DNA of 21,333 bases, taken from Plantago elongata (lineage: Eukaryota > Streptophyta > Magnoliopsida > Lamiales > Plantaginaceae). The first letter of the stretch is position 1, and each line of letters opens with the position of its first letter. Made by a program: the position numbers and the translations under genes. The notes beneath the pieces are model-generated. The model made no database searches and was not told where the DNA came from. It was given only the letters and a program-made list of their open reading frames with translations. Of this stretch, positions 10,141 to 19,860 are shown piece after piece. The stretch covers positions 1 to 21,333 of the forward strand of contig JAYMSP010003056.1 in the NCBI GenBank assembly GCA_036897095.1, given 5' to 3'.

Positions 10141-10837
10141 CCTGAGTTTGTTAGCTTGGGTACTCCAACTACTTCTTCAAGTTTGATCAGTTTATCAAGG
10201 TTCTTGTAGTTCACATGTCCCAGCTTCTTGTGCCAAGTCTCAGCATCATCATTTTTTGCAAGGTGCAAGTGTGAGATGCAGTCATCACATAGCAGTTATC
10301 AAGAGACCTAGTACCTGTCATCACAGTTTTCTTTCCTACACAAGTATAGACTCTACAGGAAGTTTTATCAAACTTGACTTTGAGATCATCATCACAAAGT
10401 TGACTAATGTTTACAAGATTAGCAATTAAACCTTCAACTGAAAGGACATTCTTTAAAGGAGGATACCTTTGTAAAGAAAGAATACATTTACCCAAAATCT
10501 TACTCTTATAACCTTCACCATAAGTTACCAACCCTGATTTTTTAGAGACATAATCAATAAGATTCTTTGGGTTTACAGTCATGTGATGGGAACAACCACT
10601 ATTAAAGTACCATTTTCCTGCATTGTTAGGAGAAGTAGCAACATAAAAGGCAACATTGCAAACTATATTTTCTCTAGGAGTCCAAACTTTCTTTCTTGCA
10701 TTGCAGTTCAGAAGTGGTTGAGACATTTTACCTTGACATGAGTGAGTAGGAGTCACATTCTTCACCTGAATCCTTTTGGAGTTACCTGATGTGAGTGATG
10801 TTTGAACTCGATGTTGACACAATATTGTATTCATCAT
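10141..10837 (-). pseudogene. copia protease and GAG-pre-integrase region
   Basis: The aspartic protease would mature the polyprotein. Its active-site motif, normally DSGCS in this lineage, here reads WYFNSGCSHHMT: the catalytic Asp codon is now AAT (RC of 10601-10603), a single G-to-A change. The GAG-pre-integrase part follows, with TWHKKLGHVNY-like residues near 10200-10250 in a shifted frame. Loss of the Asp means the protease would be dead even without the frameshifts. Confidence 0.75.
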
Positions 10838-10931
10838 TGAGTGAAAGTTTTCCCATATTCATAGTGGTTTGGGAGATCAATTCAGAATCAGGTTTAGTGT
10901 CAATCAAAGTTCCATCTTTCTGTATCTTACC

Positions 10932-11521
10932 TTATTTAAGATCTTTCAAATAAAGAAAAAAAAATTTGTGACCAGTTATAAGACAGTATTGACACACAAA
11001 GGTTATTTTATTTTTAGTTGAAGACTCACCCTTTTCTTTAACAAAGACATGACCACTAATAAGTTCAGACAGAGGTTTAATTTTAACAGGTTCACTAGAA
11101 CTTGACTCGTCAATGTTGTGACTGCAGTGCATATTACAACCCAATTTCTTTTCAAATGCAGAGTTATAAGAACCAGTGTATCCAAGACCTATTGTACCAT
11201 CTCAAGCATTTCATCAAGTTTAATGGTGGAAGAGTTCCATTTAGAGATTACCTTCTTTTCTTTATTCAGTTCAGAATTGACCTTTACAAGTTCAACATCC
11301 TTTCTTGTGAGCTCAACTTCAAGTTTCACAATTGTGTCTTTCACACCATCATTCTCCTTTTCTTTTTTCTTGTACAGCTTTTTCAATTCCTTCCATTCCT
11401 TCAGAAGTTCTTCATACATTGATTTTAGTTCTTCCACCATATGTTCATAGTAAAAAAAGACTACTTTCTTCATTGATGGCATCTCAATGTTGACACAACA
11501 TAGGTTGTCAACATCGTCCAA
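10932..11521 (-). pseudogene. copia gag C-terminal coiled coil and second zinc motif
   Basis: 11189-11521 encodes a Lys/Glu-rich heptad-like segment (for example EELLKEWKELKKLYKKKEKE), typical of the coiled coil in SIRE-type gag. It ends in KWNSSTIKLDEMLE, a phrase common in this lineage. Further on, near 10955-11010, comes a CQYC..GH zinc-finger-like motif in which the last cysteine is replaced by an aromatic or hydrophobic residue. A frameshift separates the two parts. The coiled coil would assemble the particle. Confidence 0.6.
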
Positions 11522-11623
11522 AGATGAGAGCAGTGATGTGGCATCATTGTCCTCTTCATGTTCATCACCTGAGTCATCACTGAGAGCAAGGAAATTATTT
11601 TTCTCCTTTCAAAGAGTCTTAGC

Positions 11624-12565
11624 ACATTCATTCTAATAATGACCCCAGCCTTGACATTCAAAACACCTAACCTTGCTAAGTTGATCATCACTTAGCTTAG
11701 AGCTCGAGTTAGGCCTAACATGTTATTTCTTGAAATTGCTAGTCCCTTTACTTGCAGAACCTTGGTTAGCATTTTTTCTTAATTTCATTCTATCAAATTT
11801 AGTAACCAGATTGTTGTAAGTTTCATCAGACATATCAGAGTCATCACTGATATCATGCACATGTTCAGTAGCTTTATCTTTAAACTTGGATTGCAAAGAC
11901 ATACTATGGATTTTGGTTCCTCTTCTTTCATTATTATCATTCATCTCATAATTTTTAAGTTGTTCATCAGAGTATGAAAGTCCATAGTAACCAAGTTTTG
12001 AGTATCTTCTAAAATAGTAACTTAGTGTCTAATCTAGCAGAAAGAGACCTTAAAGCTTTTGAAATCAACTATTGATTTGAAATAGCATCACCAAGTTGTT
12101 GGATATCATTAGACATAGTCATAAGTTTGCTAAAACAAGACTCAATGGTTTCTTCATCGTCCATTCTTAAATTTTCAAACTTAGACCAAAGCATGCGAAG
12201 TTTAGTTTGTTTAACACTATCATCACCTTCACAATGCAATTGAAGTAAATCCCAAGCTTGTTTAGCAGTGGTGCAATTTTGAACAATTTTAAACATGTGG
12301 ATATCAACATGACTAAAGATAGCGTTCAAATCTTTTTCATTGTATGCGCTTAAGAGATACTGACCTGGATTGAATCGTTCTTCAGGGATTCGTACAATAT
12401 CACAATCATCATCAGGTCCGTCAGTAGGCACACATAGCCTTCCACAACTGATCTCCAAGCTCGGACTTCAAGAGCTTTAATATATGTCATCATCTTGATT
12501 TGCCACAAGGTGTAGTTTGACAAATCGAGCACAGGTGGTTTGTTGACATTTGAGTAGACGTCCAT
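11624..12565 (-). pseudogene. copia gag with UBN2 domain and stop-interrupted CCHC knuckle
   Basis: Gag forms the retrotransposon particle. The start codon at 12565 opens MDVYSNVNKPPVLDLSNY, close behind the primer-binding site. A frameshift near 12420-12460 leads into the UBN2/Retrotran_gag_2 domain (AKQAWDLLQLHCEGDDSVK, LRMLWSKFENLRMDDEETIE). Further frames carry the linker (11723-11944). The CCHC knuckle CFECQGWGHY-stop-NEC spans 11624-11665; the stop TAG (11633-11635) sits where relatives have glutamine. It is certainly non-functional as a single protein. Confidence 0.8.
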
Positions 12566-12606
12566 TGTAGCAGTACCAAATCCAGACACTAGAAATTAGG
12601 TGGCTG

Positions 12607-12618
12607 GCTATGATGCCA
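12607..12618 (-). promoter_or_regulatory. primer-binding site of the copia element
   Basis: Two bases inside the LTR edge, the minus strand reads TGGCATCATAGC. This matches the usual plant copia PBS, complementary to initiator methionine tRNA (TGGTATCAGAGC), at 10 of 12 positions. It fixes which side of the LTR is internal and so the element's orientation. Confidence 0.75.
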
Positions 12619-12620
12619 CT

Positions 12621-13322
12621 TGTTAGAACTATTGGACCGGGATTGGTACTGGAACAGTAAGCGATGTTGACTCCAGTGATGAGTCAACAATGCAGTCAAC
12701 AATGATTGTCTGTGTAGAATAAATTACAACGGATGAACATACAAAATTCCACAATCAAGCCAGCATATATAAAATACGTTAACAGTGTCGTAGGTTAAAT
12801 TTCCACTAGTCAGAATAATGGAATTACACAAGGAGTATATGATCAATCACAAAATGAATGATCAAATCACAGAAAACTAGACCTAGAATAAACTCGAACA
12901 AAGAACCTATTCTAGTCACTATCACGTCGAATGATTTATAAACACATGCTTGATGAACATCCACAATATGATAGCAAGTACAAGTCTAGTAAAGCAAGAC
13001 ACACAAATATATTATGATTGTATATAGTTTTGGTGTATGTGTGTCTCGCAAAGCTGCTTCTCTTCGATTATATATAGTCTTCGACTACTCCTATTCGAAC
13101 ATGGAAGGGAAAGTTGCAGTAAGGAAATTTTCTTCTTTGCTTTGTTGGGCAGGCTGCTAGAAGGAAATTGTCTCAACATTGAAGATCTTTTTCCATATAT
13201 TTCCTTCAAGTCTTTGTCTTAAAGATTCTTTTTATATTGTGGTTGATCTCTTGCTTCTTCTTAAAGTAAGTCTTCGATCACAATTAGTCCAATTGCCAAG
13301 GTTGTAGTCTGCAAAATAAACA
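12621..13322 (-). repeat. 5' LTR of the copia element (702 bp)
   Basis: On the + strand it begins TGTTAGAAC at 12621, next to the PBS, and ends AACA at 13322, giving TGTT...AACA termini. On the minus strand it starts TGTTTATTTTGC and ends CTAACA. I could not find a second copy in the window, so LTR divergence cannot date the insertion. The outer edge is inferred from the TG..CA rule and is less certain than the inner one. Confidence 0.65.
13067..13077 (-). promoter_or_regulatory. candidate TATA box in the copia LTR
   Basis: The minus strand reads CTATATATAAT, followed by the start of a purine-rich leader. Its position, about a third of the way into the LTR, fits a U3 promoter. Confidence 0.4.
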
Positions 13323-13433
13323 CTAAAAAAAAGAACCATTGAACTAATTAAGAAAGACAAGATTAGTATATAAAGTGCATTATGCAATGACACTTTCCAC
13401 AGGACAATTATGATTGAGGAAATCTGTATACCT
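13323..13433. other. host remnant of duplicate block A between two retroelements
   Basis: About 110 bp separate the copia LTR from the solo LTR. The last part (about 13390-13433) resembles 20045-20102 in block B: CACAGG, then ATGAT, then GAAAT and ACCT in the same order. It is therefore the left continuation of duplicate block A, cut off by the two insertions. Confidence 0.55.
13429..13433. repeat. left target-site duplication TACCT
   Basis: TACCT directly precedes the TG of the solo LTR and is repeated at 16695-16699 directly after its CA. Confidence 0.75.
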
Positions 13434-13875
13434 TGTAAGGCCCCGACCTAGTCCGGACGTCAAGGAAAATGCCGAACTTCCAAACATCCCGATAGATATA
13501 TAATTAAGGTATTTTCAAACACGCAGATAAGTATATAATTCAAGTACTGAATAATACAAACCAAACATAATATTATATAAGTTTGAAAACATAAGATAAC
13601 CCACATCGTCGTACGTGGAAGTAGTCCAACACTACCCTCGATAAGTCAATTATCCTATTCAAACCCCTCGTCGTGCTCTTGTCCTGGGAAAAACATTATT
13701 GAAACGAGAGTGGGTTAGTCAAATGACTAAGTGAGGATAATCAGGCATGCATAAGATGTAAAAATGCATATGAACAATACAGCAAACCACCACTTCACTT
13801 TTAATCAATCACTTTAACAATTTGGGAATTCAAGTATACTCAATTCAGGGTCGTCACCCAAGCTGTTTGCACAGC

Positions 13876-14043
13876 AACACTCCAGGATCAGAGATCCAGG
13901 CTGAATACATAGCGATAAACACTCCAGGATCAGGGATCCAGGCTGAATACACATCGATAAACACTCCAGGATCAGAGATCCAGGCTGAATACACAGCGAT
14001 AAACACTCCAGGATCATAGATCCAGGCTGAATACACAGCGATA
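13876..14043. repeat. four tandem 42 bp repeats in the solo LTR
   Basis: Units start at 13876, 13918, 13960 and 14002, exactly 42 bp each, with one to three changes between copies. Each contains ACTCCAGGATCA, then GATCCAGGCTGAATAC. The period is a multiple of three, so frames stay open on both strands (a 14-residue repeat with NTPGS on the + strand), but nothing else supports coding. On the minus strand the array lies toward the 3' (U5) end of the LTR. Confidence 0.9.
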
Positions 14044-16058
14044 ATTCGATACGGTTCCCAATTTTTTTTAAGAACCCAGTGTGTGGTTGCCTTTTTGGAA
14101 AACGATTTTCGTGCAATGCAATGCAGGAGGATCAGAAATGCAAGGACAGTAAAATATGCAGAGTACACTTGTCACTTTATCAGTTCACGAGCATTGAATA
14201 ATTTCAGAGATCACTTTCACTTCGGTACACTATCAAATGCATTTTCACTGGAAACAATAGTAATATGACGATCAATCAAATGCACGACACTTGCAGGATT
14301 CCAAACTCAATAAGCGCGTTAGTAACTAAGTTCTCGCAAGTAGCGTTCTGATCGGATTAGTCAGAGTCATCACATGGCGTAATTAATGATAAACAGACGG
14401 ATAAAGAAACAGGAGTAAGTGTTAGAATTTTAATCAAGGAGAGAAGGCACTTTAATTTTTCCCAGGGCCTGACGCCGAACGCCAGTCATCACTCACCTTC
14501 AGATTCCTGTAGTTCAGCTATCTCAAGGTCTCCTGATAAAAGATAAAATTTCGTTTAATGCCGATACTAAATTTAATTGATTAATTTCCCGATGGTTATC
14601 CCCAGTTTTAAAGATAATTGTATTACTCATCACGTTATCAGATGTTAATAAACAATTCTAACTTTCGCAAGCATTCAAGTGAATTAATTATGCCTCTGTC
14701 GTATAATATTTATTTCTGCTCCTGCGTTTATTATAAGTCTGTCACTAGTGCGTATGACTTGGCTTCATTAGTTGCTAGTAACTTAGTGGTTCTGGTTTAT
14801 CAATTACGTACCTTAATGTAAGTCTTATACCTCCTCGCTTCTTTTAATATGATCTTACGCCGGAGTATTTACAATTTCCTCGAGTCCGTATTTTAAGTCC
14901 TCAATTCTTGTCATGGCTTCTACTTAAGAAATTTCTTATGTTTGCGGCATGGTGTGTAAGATACTCCATCCATTTAATTGGCTTCACTTAGTTTTTATTA
15001 TTCTGCATATTATTTTTAGTTCTGCTATTTCGTAAAACTCTTTCTTCGTTTACTCATCTTCTTTTCCTTAATTTGGCTCGTGTTATGCGTCTACCCCTTT
15101 TTCCTTCTTTTATTATTATCTTACCACCTTTCCCACTACATCTCCCTCGTTGATGTGGCAATATTATTTGGTTTCATGTACACTAACTAGTTAATATTAG
15201 GTGCATCTTATAAATTTTTGCAATTCTTATACTACTATATTCTCGTTAATCTTATTTTCCTTCCCGTGTTACATTAGCATAATTAATCCCCCGTCGTCAC
15301 ATTAGCATATTTAATCTTCCCCGATAGTCTAGCATGTTATGCCTCAAGTACTATAGTACTTACTTATATAGTGTCTCATATATGCTGTCTATTCGACGCC
15401 GATGGAAAGGAATCCTTAAGTTTACTTCTCACATTTTTAATGCCACTAACGGTGACATCTTCTTTACTCGATTTACTAAGTCGCGGCGTACCTTATCAAC
15501 AAAGTTTCTACTTCTCCCTTTTCCCATATCACTTTATTATATGCTTTCAACAATCTAATAACGATAGTACACTATCATCCCTATTGCCATTCCCATCTCG
15601 GTATCTACCATTCCTAGCAAACCAACTCGTTAAGTGCTTATCAATCTACAGTAGGCTATAGTTTGCTAAGGCCGTTCCAATCTCGGCCATTTGCTACGAC
15701 TATCCTATCTACTGCTGCCATTCCCATCTTGGCATTCTATTAGCACTAGTCCAGCCAACAATACACAATACACCCAACACCACTACATTTCAGGGAGTAG
15801 ATATTAAGTAACGAATACGAATAGCACTATTTCACTAAATCAGTTTACCCATCTTGCTACAATTATTTAAATCCCAAATTACAATAGCTAAACAATTTAA
15901 CTAACTGACTAACCGGAGTTGAAGGCCGAAATCCGAGGCGGTGGCGCGGAGGCGGAGCTCGGTCGAGAGTGAAAGAGGGAAGGAACGATTGCAATTGGAA
16001 ATTGGGTGAAATACAGTATGTTCTTGTAGAGAAACGGAAAAACGCAGAAGGCACGGTG

Positions 16059-16066
16059 TTATATAG
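16059..16066 (-). promoter_or_regulatory. TATA box of the solo LTR promoter
   Basis: The minus strand reads CTATATAA in a GC-rich setting, followed about 30 bases on by a CT-rich leader-like sequence. It would drive transcription toward lower coordinates, through the rest of the LTR and toward the copia element. It indicates the LTR's orientation. Confidence 0.5.
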
Positions 16067-16694
16067 CGGGAAGGCGGACGGCTGACACTTGGAGGCACCA
16101 ACACGCGGCGCCCATGCGCCCGTGTCCGTGCCATCTGTCCCGTCGGGCGGCTCGGAGTGGTTCGTGCGGAGCGGATCGGTGGCGGCTTCCGGTTTGGCAC
16201 GGGTGGCTACGGTGAAATCGAGCCCGGGCGGGACGTTGGCCGGCTTCAAGCGCGCGGAGGGGGGCGCGGCGGCCCGGGAGGTAGGCCACGGTGCCAATTG
16301 GCACGAAACCAGACGGAGGAGGAAGGTTGAAGGAGCCGATTTGGGAAGGAGACGGCTTGAGTTTGGGAACTGGAGAAAACGATAAATTAGGAATGTACAG
16401 TAGTCTCTTGACTTATATTGTATCTGGTATATTCTGGATCCGAACGGATCGCGAATAAATTTTCAAAAATTACGAAACTGATTCCTGGATGATCCTTGAG
16501 TCGAACTTAAGCCGTATCGAAAATAAAATAAATATTTTTATTTTATTATTTTATTACCCGTTCTTATTTTCTTGGCGTTTTCGAGTGACGTTTAACCCTT
16601 TTAAATTAACTCGAATAATTCCTCTTCCATTTAAAATGCTGAAATTAATTTTTAAGAAAAATTTTAATGCGTTCCGAATTTTGCGGCCTTTACA

Positions 16695-16699
16695 TACCT
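16695..16699. repeat. right target-site duplication TACCT
   Basis: TACCT directly after the terminal CA of the solo LTR, matching 13429-13433. Confidence 0.75.
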
Positions 16700-17940
16700 A
16701 GCAGCCCTATTAACTCTGTTTATAATGGATTGATGCACATCAAGGAACCTTTCGAGTAGAGTTTGGTGATTAATGTCTAATGAAATGTCATCATTTCATT
16801 CATTTGCAACACCAAACTCATGAGGTATTGGGGGAAAATTCCAAAGTCTGAAGTATCAATCAAAAGCATCCTAAAATACCTCCTAATATTATTGTTATAC
16901 ACAATGAGGTTGTCATAACAGTATGGTAGCAAGGATTCAAGCCTGCGACATCTGTTGATCAAGTTCACCGTGAGATGGAACAAATGAAATAACATTGTGT
17001 GGTAGGAATCATCCAAACGAATGTCTTCGGGAATATCAAATAATGGAGGTAGTGCAGGAAACGGTATAATGTCTGGTCACTCAGAAGCCAGCCTTTTGTT
17101 AAGCTCGTGAGGCGGTTAAGAAACCTCAAAGCATCAGCATGAGCATTTAAAAACATATTGTCCAGGTCCTCAAACATACGACGAATCACTCCCAAAACCA
17201 GGATATTAGTATTAGTTATTGATGGAGTTGGAGTTGGAGTTGCAGTTGGAGTTGGATTCGGAGCAAATACTCTCCTCTTCATGGTTATTGAGGTCGAAAG
17301 GCACACTGCTTGGTGCCTACTAATTCAAGAAACTGGGGAGTCACCTTCAAGTCTGTATGTCCAAGAGACAGAATAAGTTAACTGATTCAAGAAACTCAAG
17401 AAAGAGTCATCACATACTTTACGAAGAAAACAATATCAAAATTTATATGAAACAATCCAAGGCCCGATCTAGAATGCGAAACACATTTTTACGTACACAT
17501 GGATGATAATTAGCGATTAAAGCATACTACACATTACTGACACAATGTCAACAAATTCAAGTCCACGTGTATAGCAAGAAAGATGCACAGTAGTATATAT
17601 TCTCAAACAAGATCTTCATCAAACATTTCATCAAACAGGTTGTATTCTAAAACTACAAAGTGAGCAGTTGAAGCTAAAATGGAGTGAATTTAGAAAACAA
17701 GAAGCAGAGTTGCAGAGAAGATAGAGAAAGACACAATGTAATTAGTTTCAGAGAAGATAGAGAAAGACAATGACGAATGAGCATACCTTCACTGGCGGCA
17801 CTCAGACGAAAACCGGTGTTTATCAGCAAAATCAGATACTCACCGATTACTGGGAACTTTGGTTGAATAAAATATCGATTGTGAACTCAAAAGAGAGTGA
17901 AGAGTTGAAAATGGCAGTTTTAAATAAAGATTGAGGAGAT
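16700..17940. repeat. duplicate block A (paralogous to 20088-21333)
   Basis: Block A aligns along its whole length with block B at an offset of about 3.4 kb. Shared landmarks include CCAAACGAATGT, GAATCACTCCCAAAA, CACACTGCTTGGTGC, AGAGTCATCACATACTTTACG, AGATGCACAGTAGTATATAT and GATTACTGGGA. Divergence is moderate, with many substitutions and small indels. Block A continues left of the solo LTR at 13323-13433; block B runs past the window end, so the full length of the duplication is unknown. Confidence 0.85.
16777..17282 (-). pseudogene. unrecognised proline/threonine-rich gene, copy A, frameshifted
   Basis: I do not recognise this family. The likely start at 17282 gives MKRRVFAPN followed by a Thr-Pro run (TPTATPTPTP) from GTTGGA-like repeats at about 17227-17258. 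Then comes a helical-looking part (MFEDLDNMFLNAHADALRFLN) shared with copy B. After about 17110 the more conserved wording moves to another frame (DIIPFPALPPLFDIPEDIRLDD), open to the stop at 16777. In that frame a TGA replaces the CGA of copy B. Upstream lie a leader exon, a 434 bp intron and a TATA box, so it descends from a normal spliced gene. It is probably dead; low-complexity non-coding RNA is the alternative. Confidence 0.45.
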
Positions 17941-17975
17941 ATTTTTTAATTGAAAAAAACAGAATAACATTGAAA
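17283..17975 (-). other. 5' leader exon and intron of copy A
   Basis: On the minus strand the leader exon ends GCCAGTGAAG with donor GTATGC at 17786-17785. A second possible donor, ATCG|GTGAGT, lies near 17842. The intron runs to an acceptor TACAG just before 17352 (about 434 bp), and translation would start at 17282. The main donor and the acceptor are kept in copy B (donor at 21194, acceptor before 20766), which supports a real spliced 5' UTR. The GTGAGT donor is GCGAGT in copy B, so it is not conserved. Confidence 0.5.
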
Positions 17976-18003
17976 AAGATAATGTAAAATTGTTAGGCTT
18001 GGC

Positions 18004-18013
18004 AGTTATATAG
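18004..18013 (-). promoter_or_regulatory. TATA box of copy A
   Basis: Minus strand, GCTATATAACTG context, about 30 bp upstream of the predicted transcription start near 17975 and followed by the leader exon. Copy B's equivalent lies beyond the window end. Confidence 0.45.
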
Positions 18014-18296
18014 CTCAACTCGTCTCCACGTTCCCGCGCAATTTAAATCAAATTTGTTAACTTATTGATAATGTGAGACTTTTTGTGCCATCGATTCTAG
18101 TAGCAAGCGTGTTTATTCTACCATTTATTAACTCTGCACCTTTGAAACAATTTTGCATTTTCCAACTGACTGAGGTTTGTTCCTTGTCATTTCCTTCGTT
18201 ATGGACTTATGGTGGACGGTGGTGCAGTTTGTGTGACCTAAAATGCTTATAAATTTTTGTACATATGCTTCTGATGGATTTTGGCTTCAATGGCAG
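18014..18296. other. spacer or intron before the ceramidase fragments
   Basis: AT-rich, with no coding signal that I can assign. Its right end, CTTCAATGGCAG, works as the splice acceptor of the first ceramidase exon, so part of it may be an old intron. Confidence 0.4.
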
Positions 18297-19615
18297 GGGA
18301 GCTTCTGGATGGTGAAGTTAATCGTAGTCCGAATGCTTATCTTAACAATTCGTCTGCTGAAAGATAAATATAAATTTGGCGTAGACAAAGATATGACCCT
18401 GTTGAAGTTTGTTGATGATGAATGGGTTCAGTAGTTAGCTTTAATTGGTTTGCAACTCATGTAACATTGGCCGCAGAAATTCATTGATAAGATTCAAAAT
18501 TTTGAGTTGTTAAGTACATTTTGTGCTGCCACAATGTAGATCATGAGTTACTAGAGCTTGCTGCTTCTTTCAAGCCCTCGCCGGGAATATCAACAACCAG
18601 GTTTATTAGTCTTTCAAGGCGTGTCAGGAGTTCTCTGAGGCAGGCTGATAGGCCAAGATTTGTTTCTGCATTTTGTCCAGGCAACATTGAGCATTTAGTC
18701 TTTATTTTCCTGTTACATGTTTGATTTGACCCACAAGAGAACTTTTGTTCCGCTCTTCCATATTTCGACTCATTCATGAATTTAATCCTCATTCTAATCT
18801 CTATCGTTTTGTTACATATTCACTAGTGCGTATTATAAAGTATAATTTCTTTCAGCCTTCAATTCTTCCAGTTCAGATGCTGAGGATAGTCAATTGGTAA
18901 TTCTTAGCGTGCCTGGAGGTAAAAGTTAGACTCTTGTACTAAAAAAAATGTATGTTTGAAATCTTAAGATACGCTTCCTGTTAGAGGACTTGGATGCATG
19001 ACATTTCAATTGAGCTCTCCGTATGGATATACATGCACCAGCACCAGCTATCCCTTAAATTTATGGCCAAGAATCTGACAAGCTTCTTGGGACATAACTG
19101 GCTTCCCCCAAACATGAAAACTATATTGTTGGTCAAGATGATCATGTATTTGGACTCGTGTGAGTTGATGTAAGAGTAATTCGAAAAAAGAGCAAGTCAT
19201 TACTTGGTTTTGTTTCTTTAATCATCAAGATAAGTTCTTTGCATGTTTTCCTATCCTGTGGCATTCCAGACTCCTTTCAAGAACATGAAAATGCTTATAA
19301 TTGTTTAACACAATTGTTCAACATGTTAAAAAATTGTTGCAAAATATGTTGTTTAACTTGTTTTTCACTTTTTGCTTTTAACATCCTGGGTAACTATTTC
19401 TGCATATTCTTGTTATGCTTTTTGAGCTAAAGAATCTCATTTTCGACATATTGTTTTCTTTCGCAGAATTCTCCACAATGGCTAGTAGAAGGCTCTGGGA
19501 TCCCATAAAAACCTTTCTTACCACTAAAGGGAGCAAAGAGTTCGGCAGCAACATCCATGTAGTGATAGCTGGATTAACAAATACATATTCACAATACATA
19601 ACCACCTTTGAGAAA
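18297..19615 (+). pseudogene. neutral ceramidase, partial and frameshifted
   Basis: Neutral ceramidase splits ceramide into sphingosine and fatty acid. Four exon remnants keep protein order. 18297-18465: GELLDGEVNRSPNAYLNN, then KYKFGVDKDMTLLKFVDDEW, joined across a frameshift near 18365, with another after DEW. 18540-18685: HELLELAASF and RRVRSSLRQADRPRFVSAFC. 18856-18918: PSILPVQMLRI, then QLVILSVPG after a one-base loss, ending at a GTAAAA donor. 19467-19615: EFSTMASRRL, EFGSNIHVVIAGLTNTYSQY, TTFE. Several borders are still good splice sites. The N-terminal metal-site region, about 170 residues in the middle and the C-terminal third are missing. It lies between the two duplicate blocks on the opposite strand. 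The family call rests on recalled plant ceramidase motifs and is strong. Confidence 0.85.
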
Positions 19616-19619
19616 GTCA

Positions 19620-19860
19620 GTTTACAATCTATGGCGTAAAATATATCGACATGAGACAAATTAGTGATCAGACTCAAGTACATCGACATCCAGAAACACT
19701 TGAAAAAACATAGAACAAATTCTAAAAAGAAACTCAGGGAAGGGAGTGAATGAATATGGAAATTCGTCCGATCAATATATCTTCAGTTTGGATGTGATCA
19801 ACTTCCAGACCTTGAATCTGCAGCAGCCAAATTTCGACAAAAGGGTGCAGATAGCATCAG
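19620..19860. other. spacer, nothing assigned
   Basis: No continuation of ceramidase homology is seen after TTFE. Short peptide-like stretches exist on the + strand (for example LPDLESAAAKFRQKGAD near 19805-19850), but no family is recognised. Confidence 0.4.

Larger units (their letters stand above)
7659..13322 (-). mobile_element. Ty1/copia retrotransposon, SIRE-like, 3'-truncated
   Basis: Read on the minus strand, the order is LTR (13322-12621), primer-binding site, gag with UBN2 domain and CCHC knuckle, coiled coil, protease, integrase, reverse transcriptase, RNase H. Integrase before RT is the Ty1/copia order. The gag coiled coil and RT wording (FEMRMIGELTFFLGLQ, YVDD) point to the SIRE/Maximus lineage. 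The coding region is broken by many stops and frameshifts. No second copy of the LTR is visible below 7659, so the 3' end appears deleted. No env-like frame is seen. The low-coordinate boundary is where RNase H homology ends; the real edge may lie anywhere from about 7100 to 7659. Confidence 0.85.
13434..16694 (-). mobile_element. solo LTR, 3261 bp, Tekay/Del-like Ty3/gypsy
   Basis: It begins TGTAAGGCCCCG at 13434 and ends GGCCTTTACA at 16694, so the TGTAA(A)GGCC ends are inverted. A 5 bp duplication, TACCT, flanks it (13429-13433 and 16695-16699), as Ty1 and Ty3 integrases leave. No gag-pol lies inside, so it is a single LTR. On the minus strand it starts TGTAAAGGCCGCAAAATTCG and ends GGTCGGGGCCTTACA, close in style to Tekay/Del chromovirus LTRs, and a TATA box points the same way. 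It contains a 42 bp tandem array and a GC-rich block (about 15920-16290) that opens long frames on both strands without protein-like content. The family assignment is from recall of terminal style, not a search. Confidence 0.75.

Noticed and set aside
11102..11450. + strand Phe/Ser-rich frames opposite the gag coiled coil
   Set aside because: Antisense of a Lys/Glu-rich coiled coil automatically gives Phe/Ser/Leu-rich frames.
13876..14043. CRISPR-like array
   Set aside because: The units are contiguous with no unique spacers, and the setting is a plant LTR.
13814..14168. Repeat-peptide frames on both strands across the 42 bp array
   Set aside because: The open frames follow from a repeat length divisible by three; there is no start context, domain or splice support.
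14618..15661. Frames between 14.6 and 15.7 kb
   Set aside because: They lie inside the solo LTR, with no domains and composition typical of non-coding AT-rich DNA.
15863..16385. Overlapping long reading frames on both strands in a GC-rich block
   Set aside because: They lie within the solo LTR, have biased Ala/Arg/Pro composition from base content and match no domain; GC-rich DNA has few stops.
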